Source of the DNA: Podospora pseudoanserina
Lineage: Eukaryota > Ascomycota > Sordariomycetes > Sordariales > Podosporaceae
Direction of reading: 5' to 3'
Assembly: GCF_035222485.1 (NCBI RefSeq)
Contig: NC_085924.1
Span: 3,782,001-3,846,000 of the forward strand
Length of the DNA: 64,000 bases
The position numbers and the translations under genes are program-made. The notes under the pieces were generated by a model. It did not search any database, was not told the origin of the DNA, and was given only the letters and a program-made list of their open reading frames with translations. The stretch's first letter is position 1. Each line of letters begins with the position of its first letter. Positions 46,313 through 62,106 of the stretch are shown here, in pieces.

Positions 46313-47237
46313 TGCGACTGTTTTGTGAGTTCAATAAAGTAGAGGGTGGGTAGTAGAAGTTAGCGGTGGCTGGAGGTGAGCAAAAGATTGTGCGATTCAA
46401 AGGGATGTTGTTGGTGGTTGATTTGTTGATTTTTTTTTTCTTTTTGGAAGCTGTCGAGTCGAGTCGCTCCAAAAATTCACGATGCGCTTCAGGAAAAGCG
46501 AAAAGTTGCTAATCCCTGCAAAAAAAAAGCGCGACGGGTTGTGGAGAGGTGGGGGCAGTTGATTGAGCGTGCTGATTGGCTAACCTTTCACTGCCGCCCT
46601 GGGAGAGCCTCTGTGAATAATCGTGGTGAAAGATTTCGTGAGAGGAAGATGAGACACTTGAAATTAAAAAGACGCAGAGTTATTTATTTAATTATTTATC
46701 TATTTTCATAAAGTTTAGAAAACTCAAAACAAAATTAAATAAAAAATTAAATAAAAAAATGAGTTAAAAAATTATATAAAAAAAAGAAATACAAAAATTA
46801 AATAAAAAAATAAAACAAAAAAAAAAAAATTAAATAAAAAAATAAAATAAAAAATACAATACAGAAATTCCCCCAAAAAAATCCAAAGAAAATTAAAAAA
46901 AAAAAAATCAAAGCTCTTATTAAGATTCCAGATGCCACCGCGGAAGGAACGCCCTGAAAGCCTACAGAAGGCAGGTACTGTCCGTACGCATCTCCGTTTG
47001 CAAGTCAAAAAGTTCAGGTGGGGCGCTCGAGTGCCTCTGTCTCGAAGCTTGAGAAGCCATTCCATTTCTTCAACGAAGTGAGCGAGTCCAGATCTTAGTG
47101 TCAAACTTATGCAAGAGACTTCATAGTAGAGAAACTGGACCCTAGTTTCTCAGGATCACTAGAGCATCCCAGTCAGCGTTTTGGACCAAGATCATTGTGG
47201 TCGTTGAACTCTTTTTACCCAACCACCTACAGTGGCA
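46313..47237. promoter_or_regulatory. Divergent upstream region RPA34.5 / GRC3, with AT-rich core
   Basis: 925 bp between two ribosome-biogenesis genes. An extremely AT-rich segment (46660-46920) contains repeated AAATTAAATAAAAA units. Near 46471-46486 there are AAAAATTC and GATGCG, which partly resemble the yeast RRPE (AAAAATTTT) and PAC (GATGAG) elements of ribosome-biogenesis promoters. Neither is an exact match. Confidence 0.4.
46660..46915 (+). repeat. AT-rich (AAATTAAATAAAA)n-like tract
   Basis: About 250 bp almost without G or C, built of imperfect AAAATTAAATAAA units. It contrasts sharply with the GC-rich surroundings. It has no features of a transposon. Confidence 0.75.
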
Positions 47238-49523
47238 ATGGCGATGAACAATAAGAGAAGGAAACTCGAGGGCGTTGACATCCCTCCCAAGGCCCCTGCC
47301 TCTCCTGCTACACCTGGTATGAATGAATAAAGAGCCCCGTAGTCATAGTATAGATAGGCTAACATTGTCCGAGTAATGAGCGCGTTTGCTGCTCGGCAAC
47401 AGCTCTGGGGAGCCCCATTGCCAGTCGCAAAAACGCCTGTGAATAAAAATCCAACACCTGCCCAAAAAGATTCCACGCCTGCAAAAACAATACCTACTCG
47501 TCGAAATAAACGCGGGGCTGCCAAGGAGCAGGTTTCTACGCCTGTCAACGAAGACCCAACACCCGACCTCAACCGTGAAAGGGGTGATTCGATTCCTCCA
47601 TCGCCTATTCTTTCCCCAGTGTACGCACGACACATACGCCTCGGGTTCCATAGATATTCTGAGCTGTGCTAACTGTTGGCATAGTCTTGGAACACTCATA
47701 CCCCCAGTAGTCAGAGAAAGACAGCCTCAATACTCGTCCTTGAAGCCACACAAGAAGAACTATCAACAGAAGCCAGATGGTTGCGTGGCGCTAAGAACGC
47801 CTGATGGAGAGCGGCTGGTGATACTGGGAAGCTATGGCATCGGAGTCCATCAAGGCGAGGCCACCATCGCCGGTGCTCAGTTAACACCACTGGATCCAGT
47901 CCAATGGATACACGCTCCGCACTGCCATGCTCTCCCAGTCCTCCGTACTTCTGAAGACACCGTGGTTGAGCTGCATCCCCATCCCGCAGCTGATGGGTTG
48001 CGCCAGTTGGCAAAACTGAACCCTGCCTTTGGAAAACTCTGGAACGAGGTCCCCACCCAAGGGGTGCCATCCAAGAAAGACTCGACATTTCAAATTGTTT
48101 GTCTGTTCCACTCTCGACTGTTACGGAATTGTTCATGCTAACCCTCGAATAGTTGTTCTCCCCAGAAGACGTCCCTAAAAAGGTCGCCCTCCAAGAGCTC
48201 GTCTCCCCGCCAGAATGGAACAAGAAACTGGCCTCTCTGATCGCAACCAAGCGAAAAGGGGCCTCATCCCCCATCTTCTTCCTCTGCGGCCCCAAATCAT
48301 CCGGGAAATCCACCTTTGGGAAACTCCTCGCCAACCGTCTAATCACCGACCGAGCCGGCAACAAAAACGCTCCTTGGTCACCCATCTACATCTTAGACAT
48401 TGACCCAGGGCAACCCGAATTCGGCCCCCCCGGCGTGATCTCCCTCGTCAAACTCACCTCCCCCAACCTCCAGCCCCCCTTCTGCCACCCAACCCTCGAA
48501 CCAGTCACCTCAATGATCCGCTCCCACGCCATCGCCGCAGTAACCCCCGCCCTCGACCCAGAGCACTTCATCGAGTGCGTCATGGACCTCTTTACGACCT
48601 ACCAGACCCAGACCCATCCCGGAGAAGAGAAGAAACCACCAATGGTAGTCAACACCCCAGGCTGGATCCAAGGTCTCGGGTTGGACATTTTGTCTGATCT
48701 CATCAAGGGAATCAAACCGACAGAGGTGGTGTACATGTCGACCGAAGGACCAGAGGAAACCATTTCTGGTCTTCAAGCCGCCATCTCTTTTATTCCCACC
48801 ACCGCATTCAGCACCCTCCCCTCGCAAAACACAACCGAAATCCTCTCCCCCTCCCGGATCCCGTCGTCTCTCCGTACGATGCAGGCAATGTCTTATTTCC
48901 ATCTTTTGCCGTCGCTGTCAACTTGGAATTCAACACCGCTGTCACATTGCCCCCCTTGGAGGGTGAGGTATACGGGTCCTGACAGGGGATTCAGGGGTAT
49001 CCTCTGCTACGACTACCAACCTTCACCGAGAATCTTGGCAGAGGCAATCAACGGTATGGTTTTGGCGCTTGTGAAAATTTCCAACTTGGCCGCGTTAAGG
49101 GGACTAGACAACATAATCGAGGCTGGGAGTGGGAAGATGCCGTTGATAGACAACCCTATGGGGAAGAGCCTCGACCCGAAGTTTTCGGAGCTGGTGGGGT
49201 TGGTGCTTGTGAGGGGGGTAGATGAGAGGAGGGGCGAGCTGCAGTTGCTCACGCCGGTTGGGATGGGGGGCGTGGAGAAGGGAGAGGGGAGGTTGGTGTT
49301 GGTGATGGGGAAATTTGATACGCCCAGCTGGTGTTATAGTGAGGAGTTGTACTTGAGGGATCATGATCAGGGGAAGGGGGAAGAACAGGGGGAGAGCGAT
49401 GGGGAGGAGAGAGGAGGGGAGGAGGAAATGGAGGTTCCGTGGATTCAGAGGTTGCATGGGAGTCAGAACCGGGGGGCGGGGGGGAAGGTTTGGAGGGTTA
49501 GGAGGGATTTGGGGAGGAGTTAG
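47238..49523 (+). CDS. GRC3: Polynucleotide 5'-hydroxyl kinase Grc3/Nol9
   Basis: Grc3 phosphorylates the 5'-OH made by the nuclease Las1 during ITS2 removal from pre-rRNA. Four exons, 47238-47316, 47374-47620, 47685-48096 and 48153-49523, give 702 residues with agreeing phases. The start MAMNNKRRKLEG carries a nuclear-localisation-like motif, followed by the conserved SAFAARQQLWG. The N domain includes ALRTPDGERLVILGSYGIGV. The kinase core has the P-loop FFLCGPKSSGKST, the Walker B-like IYILDIDPGQPEFGPPG and the lid-region block MVVNTPGWIQGLG. The C domain includes YTGPDRGFRGILCYDY. A second in-frame Met lies at codon 3. Exon 2/3 uses the donor GTACGC. Low-complexity Glu/Gly near the C-terminus is likely disordered. 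Confidence 0.93.
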
Positions 49524-50070
49524 ATGGTGGAGGGGGGATGAGGTTTGTTGGGGTGATGATGGTTTGGGATATAAGGGGTATTTTTTTTTTGGTTATCGGG
49601 TTGTATTTCATCTAACTTGCTGGGACCTTCAGCCTCCACCAATGACACCGACATCGGTTACACCCCCATGTGCCCTCTTGGTTGGACCGATCATGCTTGA
49701 CACCTACTACCGCCCATCCATCTCATGGAAACGGACAGACAGGAATCGAACTCACATCACTGATAAGTGAAGGCTGCTGTGCTGATTACACCAGTTGGGG
49801 TCGTTTTTGTGCGAAGCTTCTTACGGGACGGGGCGTTGGGAATGGGGTTTATGGATGGAGCGGAGGGGTGGCGTTTTGATTGCGGGAGGTTTATTGTAGT
49901 GAGGGAGGTTGACTGTGTCTTGCAGAAGGGAGCATGACACTGATAGAAACACATGGACAGAGATCACATAGCTGAAGAAAGAGGCAGGTTCGGAAAACAT
50001 GGCCATGTCCCATCCATATACACCTCTACACAAAAAACCCACCATTAATACTACATCACTCAAACAAAAC
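49524..50070. other. Convergent intergenic region GRC3 / PRI1
   Basis: Apart from a tRNA-like sequence (separate entry) nothing is recognised. The region has the 3' flanks of both genes. Confidence 0.4.
49724..49800 (-). pseudogene. tRNA-like sequence, degenerate
   Basis: Read on the minus strand, TGGTGTAATCAGCACA resembles a D arm (box A) and GAGTTCGATTCCTG a T arm (box B), 30-odd bases apart. The middle can form only a short hairpin (TCAC/GTGA with a six-base loop), and the 5' and 3' ends do not pair as an acceptor stem. I cannot assign an anticodon. It is probably a decayed tRNA gene or a chance match to Pol III promoter boxes. Confidence 0.3.
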
Positions 50071-51774
50071 CTAAAAGTCCAGGCCCCCCTCCTCCTCCCT
50101 CTCCCTCTTCACCCTCACAAACTCCCTCTCCTCCCTCAACAGCCCATGCACAAACCCCCTGAACTGATCAATATAAGGCTTGATACTAGTCTTCTCCCAC
50201 TCGGCCCCCCTTCTGTCTTCATCATCCCCCTCCTTCTTCACCACCCCACCCGCCGTATCAATCTCATTCACCAACCCCCCAATCGTCGGCACACCCAACG
50301 GATCAAACCCGTCCAGATCATCCGTATCAATCGGCACACAAACCCTCCCGGTCCCAGGGTGCACCACAAACGGACTCTTCAACAAATGCGTCTTTTGCTC
50401 CGTAACCAAAATATCCAGCCGTGGATACGTATACTCCAGCACAATATCCTGCTTCGCCTCCAACAAATCCTTCGTATTCACACTCCCCATCGTCTTGGCC
50501 ACCGAATCAATATCCCCCCACTTGACCACCGACGACCGCCCCGGATTAGCCTCCCACTTCTCCTTCAGCGCCACCCTCAGCTTAACATCAGGAAGCAACA
50601 TCAACAGCTTCTCCGCCCTATCCTCCTCCCTCCACGGGTCCTGCGCCTCAAGCACATCCGTCAAAAAGTGCTCCTTGAGAATCCCCAAACTCCTCGCCAG
50701 ATGCGGATGCAAAGGCCTCCTGACATTAACCCTCTTCCCGGTCTTCTCCCCCCCCTTGACCACCGAGAAATAATTCCCAATCGCCTTCCTCTTGTGATCA
50801 TCCAACCCCCTCGCCTTGCGATCACAGACCCAAGCGTGCGCACCTCTCCTCCCGCTGTACACCCACATGACATGCTCATACCCAAAGTCCTCTTTCAGCG
50901 CCACCCCCAGCACCTTGATCGCCATGGTGATGAACCGCCAGCACTTCCCACAAATGTTCGCCTTGTCGCAGCACGTCCGAACATCGTCATAGTCCGTCAG
51001 ATCGATGTCAAAGCAGAGCTCCTTCGCCACTGGCTTGAAGGCGCTCGAGTTGCGAAACGTCTTTCGATCGCGGGGGTTGGCCGTGTAGATGGGGCCGATC
51101 TCGATGCGCTCGGGGAGGTGCTTGAAGACGTCTTTGCGGAGGAGGTCGAGGGTGGCGTAGGATTGGAAGCGGAAGACGACACCCCCGGAAAGCCAGAGGG
51201 AGAACTCGCGGTGTTTGAAATCGGGGGTGGGGGTGGGGGAGTGGTTGAGCCATTGGAAGTAGTGGCGCCAGGGGAAGAGGAGCTGGTAGAAGGCGCGGAG
51301 GAGGTCGGGGTTGGAACCACCGCCGGAGGGGCGGCTGGGCTGGATAAAAGTGTCAGTGTTGTGATGGTGGGGGGAGGGTGGGAGAGGAGGGGGGACATAC
51401 CCTGGAGATGAAGGCGGCACTTGGCCTGTGACGAGATCTTTGTTGGTGTGGTTGTTCTTGCCAGAGAACTCATCGTCCGAATCGGAATCCATCCCGTCGA
51501 ACAGATCCTCGAGTTTGATGTCGGATTTGGTTTCCTGCTTGATTTCGACGGGGGCGTCTTCTTCTGCTGGGGCGCTGGAGGGTGGTGGTTCTTGCTCGAC
51601 GGCGGCGGGGGGAACTACAGGTGGGGATTCGACTTCGTCGACGTCGGCCATGAGGAGGTCCTCGTCTGTTAGGCCGCCGTTGCCTAGGTTGAGGGTGGTG
51701 TCTTCCATTGTCGGGGTGAGCTCAGTTCGAGCTGGGGGGTCTTGTTGTTCGGGGGTTGATTCTGAATGAGGCAT
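50071..51774 (-). CDS. PRI1: DNA primase small (catalytic) subunit Pri1
   Basis: Pri1 makes RNA primers in the polymerase alpha-primase complex. The start at 51774 gives 567 codons unspliced. An intron at 51400-51335 (GTATGT donor, CACTGACAC branch, CCCAG acceptor) is 66 nt, so removal keeps frame and gives 545 residues; the removed part is Pro/His-rich and non-conserved. The N-terminal 120 residues are acidic and disordered. The catalytic domain starts near DLLRAFYQLLFPWRHYFQWL and shows EFSLWLSGGVVFRFQSY, the catalytic Asp pair in LCFDIDLTDYDDVR, the zinc motif CCDKANICGKCW and VYSGRRGAHAWVCD. Later blocks are GGEKTGKRVNVRRPLHP, SPFVVHPGTGRVCVPID and a helical C-terminus. MluI boxes upstream suggest G1/S expression. 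Confidence 0.94.
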   Translation of the reverse strand: MPHSESTPEQQDPPARTELTPTMEDTTLNLGNGGLTDEDLLMADVDEVESPPVVPPAAVEQEPPPSSAPAEEDAPVEIKQETKSDIKLEDLFDGMDSDSDDEFSGKNNHTNKDLVTGQVPPSSPGYVPPPLPPSPHHHNTDTFIQPSRPSGGGSNPDLLRAFYQLLFPWRHYFQWLNHSPTPTPDFKHREFSLWLSGGVVFRFQSYATLDLLRKDVFKHLPERIEIGPIYTANPRDRKTFRNSSAFKPVAKELCFDIDLTDYDDVRTCCDKANICGKCWRFITMAIKVLGVALKEDFGYEHVMWVYSGRRGAHAWVCDRKARGLDDHKRKAIGNYFSVVKGGEKTGKRVNVRRPLHPHLARSLGILKEHFLTDVLEAQDPWREEDRAEKLLMLLPDVKLRVALKEKWEANPGRSSVVKWGDIDSVAKTMGSVNTKDLLEAKQDIVLEYTYPRLDILVTEQKTHLLKSPFVVHPGTGRVCVPIDTDDLDGFDPLGVPTIGGLVNEIDTAGGVVKKEGDDEDRRGAEWEKTSIKPYIDQFRGFVHGLLREEREFVRVKREREEEGGLDF

Positions 51775-51920
51775 TGTTTTGATTTGTGGTGCTTGAAAGA
51801 CTTTATTGTCTGTCAGTTTAGTATAAGAGCCGTTGTTGGATTGGCACAGAGAGACTTGATGGTGATGCTGAATGTTGCCTGTTGGGGGAGGGACCCTGGT
51901 GGCATTGAATTTTGGACAGG

Positions 51921-51926
51921 ACGCGT
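51921..51926. promoter_or_regulatory. MluI cell-cycle box (MCB) upstream of PRI1
   Basis: ACGCGT, 146 bp upstream of the PRI1 ATG. MCB is the binding core of the MBF factor (Mbp1/Swi6) that drives G1/S genes, and yeast PRI1 is a classical MCB-type gene. A related CGCGTCGCGCGT block follows at 51943-51954. Confidence 0.5.
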
Positions 51927-51993
51927 CGAGCGAATCTCAGAGCGCGTCGCGCGTAAAGTGGCCCCCACTTGTACCGCTGGGATGGTAGGAACA

Positions 51994-52006
51994 TAACCCT
52001 AACCCT
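51994..52006 (+). promoter_or_regulatory. Telobox-like TAACCCTAACCCT element
   Basis: Two tandem CCCTAA-type telomere units in the divergent PRI1/GH5 promoter. Short internal telomere repeats serve as binding sites for Myb-type telobox proteins in yeasts and plants. It is far too short to be an internal telomere. Confidence 0.4.
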
Positions 52007-52450
52007 GTCACTTACATGAGAGCGGCAGCTTTCGGGACCGCATCAGAGACGCATACGCAAAGATGGATCTCAAGGTTGTCTCTGACAGGGCTGGAACCAG
52101 GAAAGATGGACGCCCCGATGGTACATACATGCCCGCGATGCCTTCTGATGAAAGGAGAGATTTGTCTCTTGTTTTCTTCACGATCCGAATAAGACTGCAG
52201 TTTTGATCTCATATCCAATCACTGCTCCTGCTGGTTGCCACTTGCGTCTTCAAATGATGGCCGGCCCAAGCGTCCGGCTCGCCTGGTCACCCTTGTCTCG
52301 CCCACGTCATTCACTGCGCCCAGGCGTGGAACAAGGGGCAGGCGCTCACTCAACAACGAACGACCACTGCCCTAACTCCCAAGCTGAACAAGCCCACCGT
52401 TATCCGTAACCTTCTGCTGCCTTCGACCCTCGAGATTTAAAAAAGCAAAA

Positions 52451-54775
52451 ATGACCGGCGCCGGCTTTCGATTGATTGTCGAAAACGGCAAGTTTCGAGA
52501 CGCCCACGGCCGCCAGATCACCCTCCGAGGCATCAACGTCGCCGGCGATGCCAAGTACCCCAGCATACCCGACCAGCCTTCCCACGTGGCCGAGAACTTC
52601 TTCGACGGCGACAGTGTCAGGTTCACAGGACGACCGTTCCCCAAAGAAGAAGCCCATCTCCACTTCTCGAGGCTAAAACGCTGCGGTTACAACACCATCC
52701 GCTATGTCTTTACCTGGGAGGCCATCGAAGCCGCCGGGCCGGGTATCTACGACGAGGAGTGGATTGATAACACGATAGGTGTCTTGCGCGCTGCGAGGGA
52801 CTATGGATTTTACATTTTCATGGATCCTCATCAGGATGTGGTGCGTATTTTGTTGTTCTTGTCTGGCTGCGGCAGAGTGCCTTGTGTCTGATGCTATCCG
52901 TGCTCGTTACAGTGGTCGCGATTCTCGGGCGGATCTGGGGCGCCCATGTGGACGTTGTACGCTGCCGGTCTGAACCCACAGAGCTTTGCTGCGACGGAAG
53001 CTGCTATTGTACACAATGTCTATCCGGAACCCGAGAAATTCCCCAAGATGATTTGGTCAACCAATTACTACCGCCTTGCTGCGGCTACCATGTTCACCTT
53101 CTTCTTTGCCGGCAAGACGTTTGCGCCGAAATGCATCATTGATGGGATGAACATCCAGGACTACCTGCAAGGGCACTTCATCCGTGCCTGTGAGCATTTG
53201 GCCAAGAGGATACACGAGGCTGGCGACATTGAGAACGATGTCGTCTTTGGGTGGGAGAGCTTGAACGAGCCAAACAAGGGCATGATCGGGTATGAAGACA
53301 TCAGTGTGATTCCGAAAGAGCAGAATTTGAAGAAGGGCACGTGTCCGACGATATGGCAGACCATTCTGACCGGGTCAGGGCGGGCTGTCGAGGTTGAGAC
53401 GTGGGATATGGGTCAGATTGGGCCCTACAAAGTAGGGCGGACGTTGGTGGATCCCCATGGCGAGGTTGCGTGGTTGCCGGCCGACTACGACGAGTCCCGT
53501 TATGGGTACAAGAGAGATCCCGGGTGGAAGCTGGGCGAGTGCATCTGGGCTCAGCATGGGGTATGGGACCCGGCTACCGATACGCTGCTCGAGAAGGACT
53601 ACTTTGGGATACACCCGACGACGGGGGAGCATATTGACTATCCTTATTTCACCAACAACTTCTTCATGGACTACTTCCGGGCATACCGGGATGCTATTCG
53701 AAGTCACCACAAGAATGCCGTTATCCTTCTGCAAGGCCCGACGATGGAGCTCCCCCCAAAGATCAAGGGGACTCCGGATGGCGATGACCCTCTTCTCGTT
53801 TATGCCCCGCATTGGTATGACGGCATCACTCTGATGACCAAGAAATGGAATCGGTACTGGAATATCGATGTAATAGGTGTCTTGCGCGGGAAGTACTGGA
53901 CGCCGGCTTCGGGTCTACGGTTTGGTGAGACGGCTATCCGGAAGTGTTTTGCGGAACAACACGCAACCATGAGGCAAGAGGGCTTGGACTACATCGGGAA
54001 CGTGCCTTGTGTCATGACCGAGTTTGGTATCCCATACGACATGGACGACCAGAAGGCGTACAAGACGGGGGATTATGCCAGCCAGTCGGCTGCCATGGAC
54101 GCCAACCACTTCGCCGTGGAGTCTTCCGGTCTGGAGGGTTACACGCTGTGGCTCTACATGACCAAGAATGTACACGAAAGAGGAGATCAATGGAATGGTG
54201 AAGATCTTTCCATCTTTTCGATAGACGACAAGCTGCTTCCTGTCTCGCCGATACCCCGATCACCCTCGACATCGAGCCTCCTCAAACCCGGCGACGGCAG
54301 CCAGCGCAAAGAAGTTGATGATGACGGCAGTGTCACGCCAGCTAACCTCAGGCGGTCCCTCACCAACCCGTCCATCTCGAGTGAGGTGACCAGTCGGCAG
54401 CCCGAGCTCACTGTCGCTCCTGGGTACCGAGCTGCCGAAGCCTACGTGCGACCGGCACCTGTCGTTACGGTCGGAACTATCAATAATTACTTTTTCGATC
54501 TCAAGCAGTGCCAGTTCAACATGACCATCATCGCCCATAAAGCAGCCGAAACAGACACGCCGACGATCATTCTCCTTCCTGATTACCATTTTCCAAAGGA
54601 TGAGTGCATTGTGGAGGTGAGCTCGGGGAAGTGGGAGATCAGCAGTGATGAGGAGGAGTCTATTATGCTGCAGAGGTTGAGGTGGTGGCATGGGAAGGGA
54701 GAGCAGGTGTTGAAGATTACGGGGTGGTCAAGAAGCATAACATTGGGGAGGGAGGGGGGTATTATGATCAGCTGA
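52451..54775 (+). CDS. GH5 steryl-beta-glucosidase / glucosylceramidase (Egh1/EGCrP type)
   Basis: The fungal members of this GH5 group remove glucose from ergosteryl glucoside and glucosylceramide inside the cell (Cryptococcus EGCrP1/EGCrP2, yeast Egh1). Two exons, 52451-52840 and 52913-54775, give 750 residues. There is no signal peptide, consistent with an internal enzyme. The barrel starts FRLIVENGKFRDAHGRQITL and RGINVAGDAKYP. The acid/base Glu is in VVFGWESLNEPNKG and the nucleophile Glu in VPCVMTEFGIPYD. Other family blocks are FIFMDPHQDVWSRFSGGSG-like across the join, GYKRDPGWKLGECIWAQHGV and LEGYTLWLYMTKNVHERGDQ. A disordered Ser-rich insertion (about 575-625) precedes a beta-sandwich end. 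It could prefer sterol or ceramide glucosides; sequence does not tell. Confidence 0.93.
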
Positions 54776-56142
54776 GTAATGCTGTGGATTTTGTGGGGAG
54801 TTGCTCGGTGATGTAAATGTGAACGATGGATTGAGAGGATGGGGCACACGCTCTTTTTGGAAGGGGCTGGGGGGGTGGGTTGAAAGGGGCGCAGCAAGTA
54901 CATATACATATGATTCTTGAGGTTTGATAGAGAGGATCAGCGATACCTTTTACATTTTATTTTGGTAACATAGCGCGTTTGGTAAGTAAGGGAGTATATA
55001 TAATGAGGGATGAGTAAATGAGATATACGAAATTGGGAAGTTTCTGGATCGTTCCTGTTGGGTGTATCATGATGACTGGGGATACTTGACACCCCGACTC
55101 TTTGAGGTACCTTACCAGAGCCTCGGACAGGTGATATCATGTTTGGGTGCCCGGCTGGACGGGATCATGCCCATTCCCACAGGGAACGGTGGTGGTGCAG
55201 CTAGGGGCAGTGGTGAAGACGGCGTGAAACTCTTATCTACTTAACAACGGCTGCCTTGTAGACGGTGGTAAACCAAGTCCAGATATCAATGCATCTCTTG
55301 GGGAAGCGCCCTGAGAGTGAGTGCCCTAGTCCCTGAGCTGCAGGAGGGTGGTGTCCGCTGCTGCACAGCCAATACCCCACTCCCACCACCCCGGCTTCGC
55401 CCAAGATTGGACCCCGCTTCATCATCCCATTCGTCCACCCACCGTGGACCTCTGCCTTGTGAATTGCTGTCCAACAATCCCGAAGCGCTTCTGCCCATCG
55501 CACATTCTAATAAACGACAAAGAGAGAGGAGAAGCGGGACACAGCCGCGCTGCCGCCCTGGCCTGGCCTGGTCCTTCTTCCTTTCTCTTTTCTCCACCCC
55601 GTCGTCGTCGTTGTCGCAAATCACCATCTCCACAGGTGCTCCTTTCCGACCTTGGATGCGCCGAGGATCTGATCAGGATCACAAGTGATCGATTACCTGC
55701 TACCTGCCTACCTACGCCGCATCTTTTCTCTCTCTCTCTTTCTCTTTCTCTCTCTCGTGTGCCATCGGCTTGTGACGACAACGAGGCTTCGAACGTCCAC
55801 CGCTGATACCACCGTCGATTACCTACCTGCCGTCCTACCAAAAGTTAGCCACATAAATCTCTCCGCGCTGCTGTCTTTCGTTTGGTCCAGACGTGATTGG
55901 GTTCCTCGAACAAACCAGGCAACTTTTTTGACAACCTCTTTATTATACACATCATCTCTCGTGATCTCTTCTTCTGCCAAAACTCTCTTTGCTCATATAG
56001 TGCGCCCACCTCTATATCTCGAAAGCGGGAGCGTATCTCCCCTACCCTCCGCTCCCCGAAGTGTGTTGGGCAAAACAAAACCAACATCGATTTTACACTC
56101 CCAGAGTTTCTGTAGCTATAAAACGAAAAAGAGGAAGACAAA
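54776..56142. other. GH5 3' flank and BCK1 upstream region
   Basis: No gene is seen. The 3' part (55650-56142) is CT-rich (CTCTCTTTCTC near 55725-55760) with CATCG/CACATCATC elements and is probably a long leader of BCK1. Several upstream ATGs are present there. Confidence 0.4.
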
Positions 56143-61667
<5,525 letters not shown>

Positions 61668-62106
61668 TGAAGGCAAGGGGAGGTAATGGATAAAGGGAGA
61701 GTCTTTGGTTTTGGGAGGGAGACGAGCAAGCGTTTGAGCGTTTGCTACACACACATAGATATATACACACACATACATACAGGCATGATATGTACAAGAG
61801 GAGGGGAGGGGCAAGCATAAGATAGCTTTGTTGTTATATAACTTTTTAGGTAGGAAGAAATGGAAGGTTTGTTGGAGGGGATATCACGATGTATTGGTAA
61901 AGTTCAGAAACCAAGAGAGCGTCTTTCTATTTCAAGCAGTTCTCTTACTTGCTTGACAACATCATGATAAAAATCAACAATCCAAAAAAAAAATAAAGGA
62001 AAGAAAAAACCATCAACGCCATTTTATCCCTTTGCGTAACTTGATGAAAAACCCCCAGGATCCAAAATCATATACATTTATATAATATATATTTCCATCT
62101 CCCCCT
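61668..62106. other. Convergent intergenic region BCK1 / GH47
   Basis: No gene. It contains CA/TA repeats (61745-61782), a run of A near 61984 and TATATA stretches near 62080, consistent with 3' end signals of two convergent genes. Confidence 0.5.

Noticed and set aside
49999-51411. 470-codon open frame on the plus strand
   Set aside because: It is the antisense of PRI1, Pro/Arg/His-rich and without any recognisable domain. The minus-strand frame has the primase motifs.
51994-52006. Interstitial telomere or chromosome fusion point
   Set aside because: Only two telomere units; this fits a promoter element and not a fusion.
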